Below, one piece after another: positions 10,405 to 22,808 of a stretch of DNA of 64,000 nt. Origin of the DNA: Siphonodentalium dalli (taxonomy: Eukaryota; Mollusca; Scaphopoda; Gadilida; Siphonodentaliidae). The notes under the pieces are model-generated. The model saw only the letters and a program-made list of their open reading frames with translations. It made no database searches and was not told the origin of the DNA. Position numbers and translations under genes: made by a program. Location: positions 248,259,582 through 248,323,581 of the forward strand of contig CP136061.1 in NCBI GenBank assembly GCA_032622095.1. The letters are read 5' to 3'. Within the stretch, counting starts at the first letter, position 1; each line of letters begins with the position of its first letter.

Positions 10405-10640
10405 CGCATTTACGAGTCATTTAGTTGGTGAATGTTCAGATAACAATTCCAGCTGGTTATCGTAGACTATTGAACTTGTTATCTGAACATTCCCTCCAAA
10501 TGACTGCATTAAAATCGTATACATGCTGCACTGTGTGATAAAAAAAACTCATCAAAATGAATAACAGACCATTCCAATGTATAATTTAATAACTGAACGG
10601 GAGATTCCATTCATCATTAGTGGTGATCATAGAGTGTAAC
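10401..10640. mobile_element. Family T-like diverged copy
   Basis: Follows directly after the TTAA of the previous element. It has the same hairpin words (GAATGTTCAGATAACAA and inverse) and CAGACCATTCCAATGTATA, but no clear right end. Confidence 0.55.
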
Positions 10641-10687
10641 GTACAAGGGAATATTGAAGCTAGTAAGTGTACTGAGTGTATTTGGGG

Positions 10688-10940
10688 GTAACCCTTTCAT
10701 GACTGGAGCTGCTCTGGTGCCACATTAAGGATCCTGTGTATTCTCTTATATATGCAAATCTTCCATAGGGAGCCTCGCATATATAAGATGCACTGGATTA
10801 CATAGTCAAGGTAAATATTGCTAGGCCAATATATTCTCTCATATATGCAGACTCCCCATGAGAGACTGACAGATATAAGAGAATGCATTGGCACAGGGTT
10901 TTCGCAAAATTTCAGGAAGCTCCTGTCGTGGAGGGCTTAA
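10688..10940. mobile_element. Family B MITE
   Basis: GTAACCCTTTCATGACTGG to GGAAGCTCCTGTCGTGGAGG and TTAA. Two palindromes with TCTCTTATATATGC arms; one TTAA has mutated to GTAA. Confidence 0.75.
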
Positions 10941-11426
10941 AGCATCGCAAAGTCATTTTTTTCATTTCTCAGTCTCGCTCACATGGTCCAGAAACCCCAC
11001 CTATTTATTCGCGTTTGATATGTCGGAAAAAAAATTTATCCATACGAAATAACTGCAGTATATTTTTATACAAACTGCATTGGGACCTGTTTCCTGATTC
11101 AAATTTCTGATTCATTACTCATGCAATTTGTAAACACGCAATATTTTGCATCTGCAAACATATCAATGATACTTTATTGGGTGATTTATGATGAAATAAA
11201 ACACATGAAATCTATCATCCAAATTTTTATGGACATAAATGTTTGGGAATTATTTGCTGCCAGCAACTGAAATTAAACCCAGATCTAGCCAATGGAGAAG
11301 TGGAATGTTTTGATGGCGTATGCCACAGAAATAAAAAAAAAATTTGGTTTGAGAAATAGGAAAGTGACTGCAAAGCATTAACACTGATTACTAAAGAGGG
11401 GTCATATATATATATAGTGTGCGGGT
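10941..11426. other. Intron, nothing recognised
   Basis: AT-rich unassigned sequence between mobile elements. Confidence 0.45.
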
Positions 11427-11796
11427 CAAGTCTGAGTTTAGTGTGCCTGTCATTTGCTAAATGAGGTCCCCAGAGGGTGAATTTAGTGACGCTATCCCAC
11501 ATAGTGCTTAGGCCTCATCTTCTCTGGAAAGTTTCTTTATTATCAAATTCCTATAGAAACTTCTTCACATAGATTATATTTGTTTTTTAGTTAAAGTTTC
11601 TCCATACCCCGAAATTGGCAGACGACACATTGCATAATCGAGGTTCCCAATGGGTGTACATCACAATATTTACTATTTGGGAAGTTCAATCTGAGTCTAT
11701 GTTTCCCATAGCAGATTAGACCATGCAGAATGAGGTTCCCAGAGGGTGAATTTGGTGATGCTATCCGCTAAATGACAGGCACACTAAACTCAGATG
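11427..11796. mobile_element. Family H hAT-like MITE
   Basis: CAAGTCTGAGTTTAGTGTGC to inverted GGCACACTAAACTCAGATG. It has paired AGAATGAGG-type arms and the internal GGGTGTACATCACAATATT block. The flanking 8-mers have diverged. Confidence 0.75.
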
Positions 11797-12816
11797 CATG
11801 CACATTAGGCCAACAAAAGCCATCCATCAATGGAGAAGCTGGTTCAGATACCGGGCAAGAGGCTGAAAGGACAATAAAACAAACCAAACTGAAGCCTGCT
11901 CCATGTTCTACTCCTGTAGAAATATGCTAAAGTTTTCTAGTTTTTATCAAGCTTGAATAATTCTGACTAATGCTTCATTTAGCATACAAGGATTCCTAAT
12001 AGGCAAGTCAAGTTAAGCTTCAATAAAAATCTGTCACGATTCATCCTGCGAATACGCACGGACAGATGAACAGGAGCCCTGATTATATTAGAACCGGAGC
12101 AGTCAGGCGTGATGATATCAAATGATTCATTACTTTCCAGAAATGAAAATTCCGATGCTATAAATTTTAATGAGATTTCATACCACTTATAGGTCACTAA
12201 AGAGACCAGGCTCCTCATGTATAGGTCATGTCAGATCAACGACCTTTGACCCCTATCTGCATCACAATCCCCACCACACCATTTATTATTCTGCTCGCGT
12301 ACTCAAGTTCCGAGTGCAAACTCGCTGACAGCTGAAGACGGAAGTATGATCAATTCACTGTATCCAGAGAGCGACAATCGGCTGCTTTTGCTTCGCTTGT
12401 CGCATGATTTACAATACGTCTTAATTCCTTGGATTATTCGCTTTTACTTCGTTTTATTGTGAATCTGGGCTCAGATCAATTCATTAATGGAAAACAGAGA
12501 TCAGGTTTTGTTTGTTCAGAAACTCGAGCCCGGCACGGGAAAGTCGGAGCCATTCGGATCCAGGTCTGGGCAAACAAATGGACACATTAGCGGGGCGAGT
12601 CCGAGTGTGTCCTGCGGACTGATCACTATAGTAATTAACAAAACCCATTAACCATTTCAACCTCAATAACCAGGTCATTTGTTGCAAACAAATACAGCTC
12701 AATGTGAACTAAAGCAAGAAATATCTTCATTCAATCCTTTAAGAGAGGTCACGGCCATATAGGATTCATATCCAGCTCCATTCCATAGTTTCAGAGATTC
12801 ATTCAGCCCCGGTTTC
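11797..12816. other. Intron, unassigned, less repetitive
   Basis: This stretch has none of the named repeat families and a somewhat higher GC content near 12300-12620. It could be unique intronic or regulatory sequence; nothing in it proves a function. Confidence 0.4.
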
Positions 12817-12944
12817 GTGGTTTTAGTGCTACAGGTTAAAAATTCTGGAGTAGCATTTCCATATATGGAGCTTTAGTAGAATATTCATGACTTCCATATA
12901 TGCAAATGCTACTCCAGAACTTTGACCTGTAGCACTAAAACCAT
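12817..12944. repeat. Foldback repeat, about 128 bp
   Basis: Inverted arms beginning GTGGTTTTAGTGCTACAGGT and containing TTCTGGAGTAGCATTT meet around 12880. It was seen once in the window, so it is probably a further MITE type. Confidence 0.65.
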
Positions 12945-13496
12945 GGAACCGGTCCCGGTCTATCCAATATGGATGCGAGTTAGTGACAGGGCATATTTTA
13001 TATGCCTTTATAACAGAGGCGTTAATCTATTATATTTATTTAGTAACGACACAAGTCACGTTCAATTGTTGCATACATGCAGAGCACAATGTGGAATTTT
13101 TACCTAAAATGACAAATGGCTTACCCTAGTTGAATCCTATATTGGAATATGCTATATTATATTATAAATATAAAGCCATGGGCCATAAACAATTGTAGGC
13201 AACATCCATATTTAAACTCCAAACTAATTCTGAAAATTGAAAAAAAAAAAAAATTCAAAATCAGTATATATATTTACACATTGGTTTATCATTAGATATG
13301 CACCCACATATTATTTATCACGGAAACCAAATTCTTAGTTTCTCAGGAGGAGGGGTGGGGTGTTGTGGAATTGCCAAGTATTTTTTCCTCGAAGTGTATA
13401 TATTTAACTGCAAAGATCCTAAATCCTGTCTTCAAATACTCAGAATAACTCCTATAAATATTATGTCTATACATTGTTCATTTTTAGTGACATATG

Positions 13497-13602
13497 ACAT
13501 GTTCAGGTAATAAGTTCAACATATGACGTATGTTGAACTTATTATCTGAACATTTCCAAAGGTAATCACTCTTCATTTAGTAATTAGTAAAGAAAGGGTT
13601 AA
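13497..13602. mobile_element. Family T, right half with hairpin
   Basis: Hairpin of GTTCAGGTAATAAGTTCAAC and its inverse, then GTAAAGAAAGGGTTAA as the right end. The left end is not recognisable. Confidence 0.6.
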
Positions 13603-14329
13603 CAAATATTATGGCTTTTTATAGTAGACGAGTTTCTTAAGAAAAAAATATACTCCAGATTCCTCGTGATAAAAGAAATGTTCTGGACAATAACGGACAT
13701 TGTTGAACATGAATTGTCCATCTCGAGTGTATATAGCATCGTCCATTTTCTCATGACGATGGCTAATGTTAACTGTATCATTCAAATCTTAATTACACAA
13801 ACCATTTTTCACAGTATTGATTGTGCGAGGACGAATATATTGAATTTATGTCTCATACTGTTTTATTGTAACATTTTGTTGAATGCTCTCAGGTTATATC
13901 AATAGGACGCGATCTAACGAGAAAAAACTTAAAACACAATATACACAAGGTACGATTGTCCATTCTTTCTGCTCTCTGTGTGCGCAGAAACAAAAGTGAA
14001 TTACGTCCATGTAAAATATCGAGCGATGTTTAGTTATAGGACTGGACTATAGTGAGGGACGTCAAATTATAGCCGCGAACAATATTGCCGGCTGTTACAT
14101 GAATAATAAAATACCACTAGAGAGTTCTCAAGATCTTGAGTTGTCAATTTAGGCATATCTAATTGACATTTCTCCGATTGAGTCTGTCGTAATTAACTGT
14201 TTCTCACCTTAACCCTCAAACTAATGGTGGTATTTCACATGATATAATTAAGGTTCTAAGATTTCCAGTTATTACACCAAAATATTTTAACGAAATCTAA
14301 TAGTTAATTACTGTGACTAAATTGAAAAC
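13603..14329. other. Intron, nothing recognised
   Basis: AT-rich sequence with short chance open frames only. Confidence 0.45.
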
Positions 14330-14572
14330 TAAATACTAATTGATGAGTAGTTTTCCCATAGGAAATGTTCAGATAATAAATTCAACAAATGGTGGAACTT
14401 ATTATCTGACCATTTCCCTCCAAAAAATAGGACTCCAGCCTTCTGCACTTTTATGATTTGTTGTCTGCTTAATTTTACTGAACGCACCTCCAGATGAATA
14501 ATAGACCATTCCAATGTATACAATCATAACTTAATGGGAGAATCCATTTAGTGTACTAGTAGAAAGGTTTAA
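14330..14572. mobile_element. Family T MITE, left end eroded
   Basis: Contains ACTAAATACTAATTGATGAG, the GTTCAGATAATAAATTCAAC hairpin, AATAGACCATTCCAATGTAT and a right end AGAAAGGTTTAA. Confidence 0.65.
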
Positions 14573-15067
14573 TGAATTATCATTTTAATAAGGGGAAACA
14601 ACTCTCCAGTCGACTAAAACCTAAATGAAATTTGATTTTCTCGTCCGATTTCACGATGTTTGCTGGTCATTTCATCCAGGCTCTTATTTAGTTCATCTCT
14701 GAAAGCAATCAATATATTTGCCTCCAATAGTCAACACTCTCTCAGTTCATGATTTATCTCTAGCCACGCCAGTCAACACTTCAATCGAATCCGGATTAAT
14801 CCTTGGGAGTTCATCCCCGTCAACTAATATTTACTGCAAGTAAAAACACACAGGAATCGTCATGTTTTCTGCCGCAGTAAACATCATCATTGTTTGGGGC
14901 GATCTATAAACGTGTTTACCATCAGTGCCATGTTTTACCTCCCTTGCTTAACATGGGATCATCTCAGACTGACAGATGATCACAGATTTTCATCCGTGTT
15001 AATCCTCCAACACCTGACCACGAGGTTGTGTCAAACATACTCTACCATACATTCCATTTGTAAGTTG
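14573..15067. other. Intron, nothing recognised
   Basis: No exon or known repeat was identified. Confidence 0.45.
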
Positions 15068-15293
15068 TACAGTAATGTCCTAAATAATCGACTCCTTAGC
15101 CACGGCAGAATTATGGGTAATTTTTTCTCAGTGAGAGCTTTTAGTTGGAAATATGGCTTGTTGCCATTCATAGGAAAGCTCTCAGTGAGAGCTTTCCGAT
15201 GGATGGCAACAAGCCATATTTCCAACTAAATCCTGAAAAATTACCCATAATTCTGCTGTCGTTAAGGAGTCGATTATTTAGGGCATTACTGTA
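15068..15293. mobile_element. Family P foldback MITE
   Basis: Complete copy with TA flanks; palindrome centre near 15180. It contains an extra CTCAGTGAGAGCTTT segment in the left arm. Confidence 0.85.
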
Positions 15294-16222
15294 TTCAGGG
15301 CTCGATCCTGACTCTTTCTATACCATCTGTGGTATTTAACCCTATCTATACTGAATGTATTCTCCCAATAAAAAATTGTACATCGGAGTGGTCTACTATT
15401 GATTTGGGGGTGTTAAAGATGCATAATCCGATTAAGCGCCCCTCAATTACTATTTATTTGGATCCGGGGTAAAAAATATTTGATTCGAGTCTAGCAACCA
15501 CCTATCAAAGCTCAGAATTATTAGAAATAATTTTTTTAAATCTATTATTTTTCACCATCGAGAGTATTAGTTGCCCAGTAAAAATCTCGGTCCAAATTGC
15601 GGATGAAGATGTATAACTGTAAAATCAAGAGGCTTTGTATTGATAATAAGGCCAAATTTTGTCAAACAACATGTTGATAAATAACATGTTCAGACAATTT
15701 TATACTATTGTTGACAGTGGTTAGCATTATTTTTGGGCAATTAATCGATTCTGATAACTGAAGCAGAATTTCTAAAAAATTTGTTGTTGTTGGAATCTGA
15801 TTATATGGGGACCATAGTCAGATTATGCATCTTTAAGAATCTGGCAGCAGATATCTATATTTCACTTATATTGTTAATTATTCAAGGGGACAGTGATTAT
15901 TGCCTGATGATAAAAAACATAACCTTAAAAACCTCCGGGATCATTGTTGGTATTAAATGTTTAGCCTGAAGATTATATAGAGATGGACAATTCAAGATTA
16001 TTCCTGCCAACAATGAATATTGAACAATACACTGTAAACATCTACAGTGAAGATTTTCAACCAAGTCTATTGATAATGTGCAGAAATTTAAGATTTATGA
16101 ATATTAATATGCAATTTTTTTCTTTTTATTTATTTACATACATTATTAAAGTTGAGGCAGCGAGACCCGAAAATGAAAGGAAGATAATTGAAAGAACAGT
16201 GCCATATCATGATGTGTAAACC
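15294..16222. other. Intron, nothing recognised
   Basis: A stretch starting near 15350 (TTCTCCCAATAAAAAATTG) may be decayed family T. The rest is unassigned. Confidence 0.4.
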
Positions 16223-16564
16223 CAAACTCCATACAGCGCCCTTTACGCTATCGCTGCGATATATCACTGCCACAATGAGTGTACTTTGCAGACGATAAAT
16301 CTATTTTTACATATCGTCGCAGAACTGTATTTACTACTATTTAGTCACCTATTATCTTGTTTTGACCACCAAATTTTTTTTAAAGTTTGCAATAATGGTA
16401 ATTCTTTCGGTATTGATAAGAACAATATGAACTGAGCCAGACATAGACAATTTTAATCCTAAAACATAAGAACTAAAAACACGTAAGAATTCCTTACCAA
16501 TTAATGTCATTATGGCAGTGGTATCTCAGCGGAGCGATGGGAGATAACTCTGCCTGGAGTTTGG
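16223..16564. mobile_element. hAT-like MITE, CAAACTCCA ends
   Basis: Terminal inverted repeats start CAAACTCCA and extend about 55 bp (ATCGCT..CG, GATA, CACTGCCA conserved between ends). It is flanked by a perfect 8 bp duplication TGTAAACC (16215-16222 and 16565-16572). An inverted copy lies at 62484-62776. Confidence 0.85.
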
Positions 16565-16572
16565 TGTAAACC

Positions 16573-17447
16573 CCCTCCCAACTACCAATTTTTCCAGGAT
16601 TTATAACGAATAGTGTTTCGAGCTGCAAAAAAAGAGGAAATTTGGTCGATCATTCCGATGGATGAATCATCCAGAGGACATGATAGTCTGGGGAATACTT
16701 AAACTCTAATTCAATAAATAAATCGCCACCATAGACATGCAAGCCTGGAGCCATGACAGCTGACCATTCCTCATTTTATCGCCTTCCTCGTAATAAACTC
16801 CGACTTTATGACGGCTCATCCATTTCGTGGCCATATTGTTTGATAGTTTGATTATCATTAAATAACGATGTCCATTGTTTGAGAAATAAAACCCGGGGAC
16901 GGAAATTCCGGAGAAAGTAAACAGAAATCCCTGTAGAATTCCGCCATAATGGATTGTTCCGGACTGTGTGTCCAGTCACAGTTTTTAATTTACCTCGGGT
17001 TCGTTGGTTCTTGCCACGGCTGTCGGATTGTCCGATAATTAGCTTAACTTTAATTGATGATGGTGGCGCAGACCAACGACCTTTGAAAATTATCCTATGA
17101 AATGTCGAAGGACGGATCGTTAGTGATTTGATTGGTCATTTGTTCCCATGGTACCCGTATTGGTCTGGCAGCTGTTAACACCTTGTTTCCATGAAACGAA
17201 GAGTTTATTCATACTATACTAACATGGAGCAAAGTTTTCAATCTTTATTATTATTCAAGAACATTTTATACTGACCCTTATTGTTGGAATATGTAATTAA
17301 AATTAGGTCAATATGCTCTTGGAAAAAATGTTTGAAGTGAATATGGACACCGTAATTAAGTGCAATTCATAATTAACTAAAATCTGTAAATAAGTCAACC
17401 GCATTGGGAGATTTTTTAATTTACCATTCTAGTGTTTCAGAACTCCC
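16573..17447. other. Intron, unassigned, apparently unique
   Basis: No named repeat family is seen between about 16620 and 17200, which is unusual in this window. No coding signal was found. Confidence 0.4.
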
Positions 17448-17613
17448 ACATGCAGGGAGCCTCGCATATGCAAGAGAATATATTTGCCTAACAATAATTA
17501 CCTTGTAAGCCAGAGTATTCTCTTATATATGTGGGGATCCCTATGGGAGATTCACATATATAAGAGAATGCACTGGCACAAGAAATTTAATGCTGCTCCC
17601 GTCATGAAAGGGA
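17448..17613. mobile_element. Family B MITE, right half
   Basis: GGGAGCCTCGCATATGC, TTGCCTAACAATAATTACC, the second palindrome and CTCCCGTCATGAAAGGG are present; the left end is lost. Confidence 0.7.
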
Positions 17614-17714
17614 TAAGTAGACTATAGTTTTTCTCATCTAAATACCACTATATAATTTAGTTGGAAAAGCAACAGTTTGATCCGATATCATAACACAAAG
17701 GTGAATATCTGGTT

Positions 17715-18120
17715 GTAAACCCTTTCATGACGGGAGCTGCACTGGTGCAGCATTAACCTCTTCGCCGCTATGACGTCCGTAACTATTTCGGACGTAAAAG
17801 TGCACACCGTGTGCTATATGGTCCATAGGTACTACATGACCTACTTCAGCACACTAGCATTAAGGCCATTATACATTACTGGAACTCAGAGATTGGTGCA
17901 TCGGAATAACTATCTCGAAGTTTCAAACAGTGTATGATGTCCCAAGATTGTGAACGATAATAGCCTTTCAACTGAGTCTGTTTTATGGTTCTTGTGATAT
18001 TCCCATTATATTTTCCCAATAACGTCAACAGCCCAGCACACGACGTAACGTCATTTAGCAGTGAAGAGGTTAAAGAGCCTGTGACAGTGCATTCTCTTAT
18101 ATATGCAAGTCTCCCATAGA
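17715..18120. mobile_element. Family B MITE split by family C
   Basis: The left part ends GGAGCTGCACTGGTGCAGCA and the right part resumes AGAGCCTGTGACAGTGC. In uninterrupted copies these join as GCATTAAAGATCCTGTGCC, so the insertion used the internal TTAA. The right side is truncated at about 18120. Confidence 0.8.
17753..18073. mobile_element. Family C TTAA MITE
   Basis: TTAACCTCTTCGCCGCTATG to inverted GCAGTGAAGAGGTTAA. It is close in sequence to the copy at 704-1038 and has a target-site TTAA on each side. Confidence 0.85.
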
Positions 18121-20038
18121 CATAGGGTCAGCAACGCCTGAAAAAAACTTATACAAGATACAAGTATCGATCAGATTAACGTCCCTGTTTCGGGAACACT
18201 AATCTGCACTTATTGGGATATAAACCAGCTTTGCCATTGCGGGACTGTTTATGTTCTAATGCACCATACCTACTGCAGGGGCGTAGCGGGCATACAATTA
18301 TTCATACGGCCGAATAATATGGGGCACAATTTACATCCTGTAAGAGGGCGTTCGGGGGTGCCTGCACTTGGGAAATGTTTTAATATTGCATTCAAAATGA
18401 CGCATTTTACTTGGTTTACTGATATATATACATGCATATAGAAGTGGTTAGAAAAATGGAAATCAGTAATATTTACTGTAATATTGAGTAAGATAAACTC
18501 GATCCTGACATCGGTGGTATTTCAAGTAGATTATATACATGAGTTAGTGACAATTACATAATTACATTCGCCGATGTATGTCACTGCAGAAGTTGGTGAG
18601 GGGAGTGTGGAGAATATATATCATATGTGTGGGGTATATCAAACTCCAGTGATGTTACGTTTACAGGTGGTAACCATATTTTACTTATATAACATGTCGA
18701 TGTTCCAACAACGCAGTTGATCATGATGTGGGAAAATTGCTTCGAGTTGAACAGCTCAACTGCATGCTAGTTAAATTTATTTGAACACCAGTCTCTCGGC
18801 TGACCATTACCCTCGAGCCACACATCACAGAAGAAATATTAAGTTTGAATAACAAACTTTTGTCCAAATGTCTGCGTGTGCAAATGCTTAGCGCATGAAC
18901 AGTCGACATGGTTGCTTGTCTTTGTTGGTCTATTGTGTCGGTTCAATATGTTACAATAACTCTGTATTCTGATATCGGTCGTGAAACTGTGACAATACAT
19001 GCAGGTTTATAACCTGAGGCTTTTTCCGGAAATATTTTGTACAACTTCAGCAGTGTGCGAGAATGTATGTCAAGTACATGTACATCCACCATCTTAGCAT
19101 TGGCTGACAGCACCTGGGGTGTAGTTTGGGGCGTGGAGAATACGAAATCGAGTATCACTTCCGACGATAATGAGAAATTTGCTCATCCGAAATCCCCCAC
19201 CAAATTGCATGTACATTGCCATTGGTGCGGCATGCAAGCTGGTTGAAAAAAAATGCTATAGCCTACACCTGAATGACTGAATTTGGCACTTGGTAGTGAC
19301 ATCCTACGGTTGGCGATACACATATCGTAATGTTCAACTAAAATTACCAAAATCCACACACTTGGCAGTGCTTAGCCCTGGGGCATAAATTAGGAATAGG
19401 CCTATACCGCCCTATATCGGAAAGGAGTTTGTGTTATGGCTGAAAGGGCCATTGGTCGGTGTGTTTATATATAACGCCAGATCTTTACCAAGCATGTGCA
19501 TTCATGTATGCACGGAATATGATGCAACTTATCATAACTACGTGTACTGCTCAAATATTATAATTAATTCGTTGTTCCAATACTCTTAATAAGTTAATTG
19601 GGCATACCCGCGGGAATGGCAGGATTGTTAACATTGGAGCTGAACTTATCGGAATTGCATTGGGCGGTGATCGTGCCCTGATCCTGCATGTTAGAAGTAT
19701 ATCATTCACCGCCAGCAAAATATTGGTACGGCCAAAACCGTCCAGCCGTACCAAGAATTACGCCCTTCTTACTGAGCTGCTTGGAGTGCCATACATGGAC
19801 AAGAAGAAGTGATAACAAAGTCAATAAATCGCTAAATGCAGAACGTTAACTTGCTGTGAACAATCAACCAGAGAATTCAAGGTCCCATGGCAATAGTCGT
19901 GTCAAATCAACAATATAGTGTGGGCTGAATTATTGGTGCATAATTTAATTTACATTATTGATAATCGTGGAACTCCATGCAGATATGTTTATATTGAACT
20001 CACTCAACTCAGAAAGAAATTTAATTAGCGGATATAGA
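18121..20038. other. Unassigned DNA with decayed open frames
   Basis: 18276-18295 reads CAGGGGCGTAGCGGGC, like a hAT end without a partner. Plus-strand open segments at about 18970-19246 (one internal stop) and 19564-19812 (83 codons, no ATG near its start) lie in otherwise featureless DNA. The last segment has LIGIALGGDRALILHVRSIS and ends GVPYMDKKK before TGA. I do not recognise the protein. It could be a dead transposon gene or chance. Confidence 0.35.
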
Positions 20039-20391
20039 CAAGCCGGACCTCATTCTGCTTGGCCTCTTCTGCTATGGGCGACATGGACTCTGATTGAAGT
20101 TCCCAAATGATGAATATTGTGATGTACACCCATTGGAAACCTCGATTATGCAATCTGTCATCTGCTAATTTTATGGATATATAGAGAAACTAAACTAATA
20201 AAGAAATAGAATCTAAGTTTCTATAGATATTTGATAATAAAGAAACTTTCCAGAGAAGACAAGGCCTAAGCAGAATGAGGTCCACAGAGGGTGAATTTAG
20301 TAATGCCAGCCTGCTATGCGGGTTAGTGTCACTAAACTCACCCTTTGGAGACCTCATTCTACAAATGACAGACACTCTATAATCAGACTTG
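20039..20391. mobile_element. Family H hAT-like MITE, left arm deleted
   Basis: CAAGCC joins directly to GGACCTCATTCTGCTTGG. The right side is intact to ATAATCAGACTTG. The flanks GATATAGA and GACATGGA agree at 6 of 8 positions. Confidence 0.65.
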
Positions 20392-20417
20392 GACATGGAA
20401 TACAAGTTTCCCGGGGG

Positions 20418-20807
20418 TTAACCCTTTACCCAACAGAACGGCCCTGTGCCAATGCATTCTCTTATATATGCGAGTCGACCATAGGTCGCCTCGCATATAT
20501 AAGAGAATGCATTGGCTTAACACATTAAAAATTATAAAATTGTTAAAGAATGTAAGAAAAAATGGTAAAAAGTGTTAAAAAAAGTTTTTATTTAGGCCAA
20601 TGCATTCTCTTATATATGCGAGGCGACCTATGGTCGACTCGCATATATAAGAGAATGCATTGGCACAGGGTATAACTGTAACTATCACAATGTGGTCAAG
20701 GAGCCGGTTCCAATGATATCCATATTTGTATGGTTCTATTGAGACAGACCGAAGATATTTTAGGCTGTTGAAGCTTTATTTGGCCGGTTTGTTAGGTAAA
20801 GGGTTAA
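20418..20807. mobile_element. Family A MITE, full length
   Basis: TTAACCCTTTACCCAACA to TAGGTAAAGGGTTAA with both 69 bp palindromes. One of the two tandem GGCCGG repeats at the right end is missing. Confidence 0.9.
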
Positions 20808-20822
20808 CATGTTACACAATTT

Positions 20823-20917
20823 TCTCTAACTTGACCCTTCCATGACTGGAGCTTCCTGAAATTTTTTGAAAACTGCATTCTCTAAAATGCGAGTCTCCCA
20901 TTGGTTAACCCTCTGTA
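20823..20917. mobile_element. Family B fragment
   Basis: CCCTTCCATGACTGGAGC and TTCCTGAAATTTT, then a shortened palindrome arm TGCATTCTCTAAAATGC. Confidence 0.6.
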
Positions 20918-21026
20918 CTGTCTTTTCTCTACCCGTAAAACTGACTTCGTAATGTGGCATAACCGCAGAAACAACAAACTATTTTAAAGGGAGTCAATAT
21001 CTTCAATGTGGATTCATGCAAAATAA

Positions 21027-21290
21027 CTTAGACATATTATGGACTTGTTCGGGTGCGTTAAACCCGTTAAGTTAGTATTCAGGCACTATACCAACTGTAG
21101 GAATGTAGCATTCTACTACATCTCCAAAAATCTCAAGCATATCGACTGTACCACTCCATAGAAAACATCATCTGAACTACGCTCAAAGTAAATATTTGCT
21201 TCTCGATTTGGGACGCAACTATCGACGATATAGTAACGAAAACGATTTCGCCATCGAGAGTCACTGAATTTAATTAATATATAATAATGA
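21027..21290 (+). repeat. Interspersed repeat R, copy 1
   Basis: About 260 bp similar to 49013-49270 in the same orientation: GACATATTATGGACTTGTTC, CATTCTACTAC, ACCACTCCATAGAAAACATC, AGTCACTG and TTTAATTAATAT recur in order. A more diverged copy is at 24427-24690. No terminal inverted repeats or A-tail were seen, so the class is unknown. Confidence 0.6.
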
Positions 21291-21755
21291 AGGTGTGTGT
21301 TGTCAGTTAGGATTTAATATCTGTAAAATATAACTAAATAGAGCAAGATAACCTCTATTTCTATTTGATCACCCTACCAGAGTGTTTCACATCACTTTAA
21401 ATATTATAGAAGAATGTAAAACAACTGTCAAGTACATGTAAAATAGATTGACTTTGTTCTTATTTTCATTATTATTAACTCTCCAATATCAAGAATTGGC
21501 ATATCGAAACCCTTGTCATGAAACATTGCTGTTACAGTGGCAGTACAAATCAAGTTCCACTTAGTACAATAAGATACCAAAGTTTAATCAAAACTTGACG
21601 GTAAACATTGGAAAAGGCTGATCATTAAAAAATATTCTGAAAATCATATTCAGGCTAAAATAATTTAACTTACTACTTGATTAGTGATGTTAGTTTTGTT
21701 GCCAAATCACTGTAACTGTTTTGATTACTACCAATGGTTTCAGCACAATTTCATT
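21291..21755. other. Intron, nothing recognised
   Basis: AT-rich and unassigned. Confidence 0.4.
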
Positions 21756-21914
21756 TGAGGATTAACTGTCATGTGGACTGTTTTTATGGAGATGTAACCG
21801 TGAGGTAAATGGTCATAACTTGTGTAAAACCCAAAGGGTTTTACATACATATAATGACCACTTACCTCACGGTTACATCTCCATAAAAACAGTCCACATG
21901 ACAGTTAATCCTCA
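21756..21914. repeat. Foldback repeat, about 159 bp
   Basis: Arms TGAGGATTAACTGTCATGTG and inverse, with GGAGATGTAACCGTGAGGTA inside. The pairing is nearly perfect over about 60 bp per arm. Confidence 0.7.
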
Positions 21915-22488
21915 TATTTATATACATTTAGAGAAAAAGCCACTTTTGTAAATGTATTTAAATTGAAAAGTGTATGGTGACAAAACCAGCCCAAAATATC
22001 CCATAGCACCCAATCAGGTACCAGCTGAGAACAATTTCAAAACGAGGCTCTTTATATTGAAACCTGATGATTTATTAAGTCAATCCTGCGCGAGTGCAAA
22101 TGCGCCCAAAACATTACGCGTTCTTCTTCCCCAAAATCAATGACGCGTCGATGTAATTATGGTTGCAATTATGACCCTCTTGCACGTTCATCGAGAAATA
22201 ATTGCAACTAGTCACATGGGCGCCGACCTATCGGAATGCTGGATTTAGTGATAATCACACTCAGTATGTAAATATTATTTGGTAACTATCAATAATGAAT
22301 ATAAAATGGAAGTTTATCTAATTTCCATGTCCTTGCGGTGATGTTTTTACCAACTTATATTTTAGCACATTTACCCACTACGAGTGCCTAATGGGTCCCT
22401 TCAAACAAACATCATTTAAATTCATATCAGCTGTATATTTTAAATCCACCCCCCCCCCCTCTTCAGTTATATGTTTTATATAATTATA

Positions 22489-22627
22489 TAGAATAAATAG
22501 CGAATAATCACTTGATTGAACTGGTGACGTGAAATAATTCTGGAGCGGCAGGGACGTTGTACAAACACAGATCAATTAGTTTATGTCACCAGTTAAATCA
22601 GGCGATTATTCTGTTTATTATATCCCA
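22489..22627. repeat. Foldback repeat, AATAAATAG type, copy 1
   Basis: Imperfect inverted repeat: AGAATAAATAGCGAATAATC on the left and GGCGATTATTCTGTTTATTA on the right, with AACTGGTGACGT paired to GTCACCAGTTAA. Confidence 0.6.
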
Positions 22628-22808
22628 CGATAAACATCTGATTTACCAGATATCCGAAATGTATAATACCGACATTATATCCATGATGCATAAAATTTTA
22701 TAGCACGTATGAATACATAACTGGCTAGTTACAGTGACGTAATTCTCTAGAGATATTTTCGTTTATGTATAATCACTCGAGAAATCAAGGTAAATCACAC
22801 ATAGGTAT

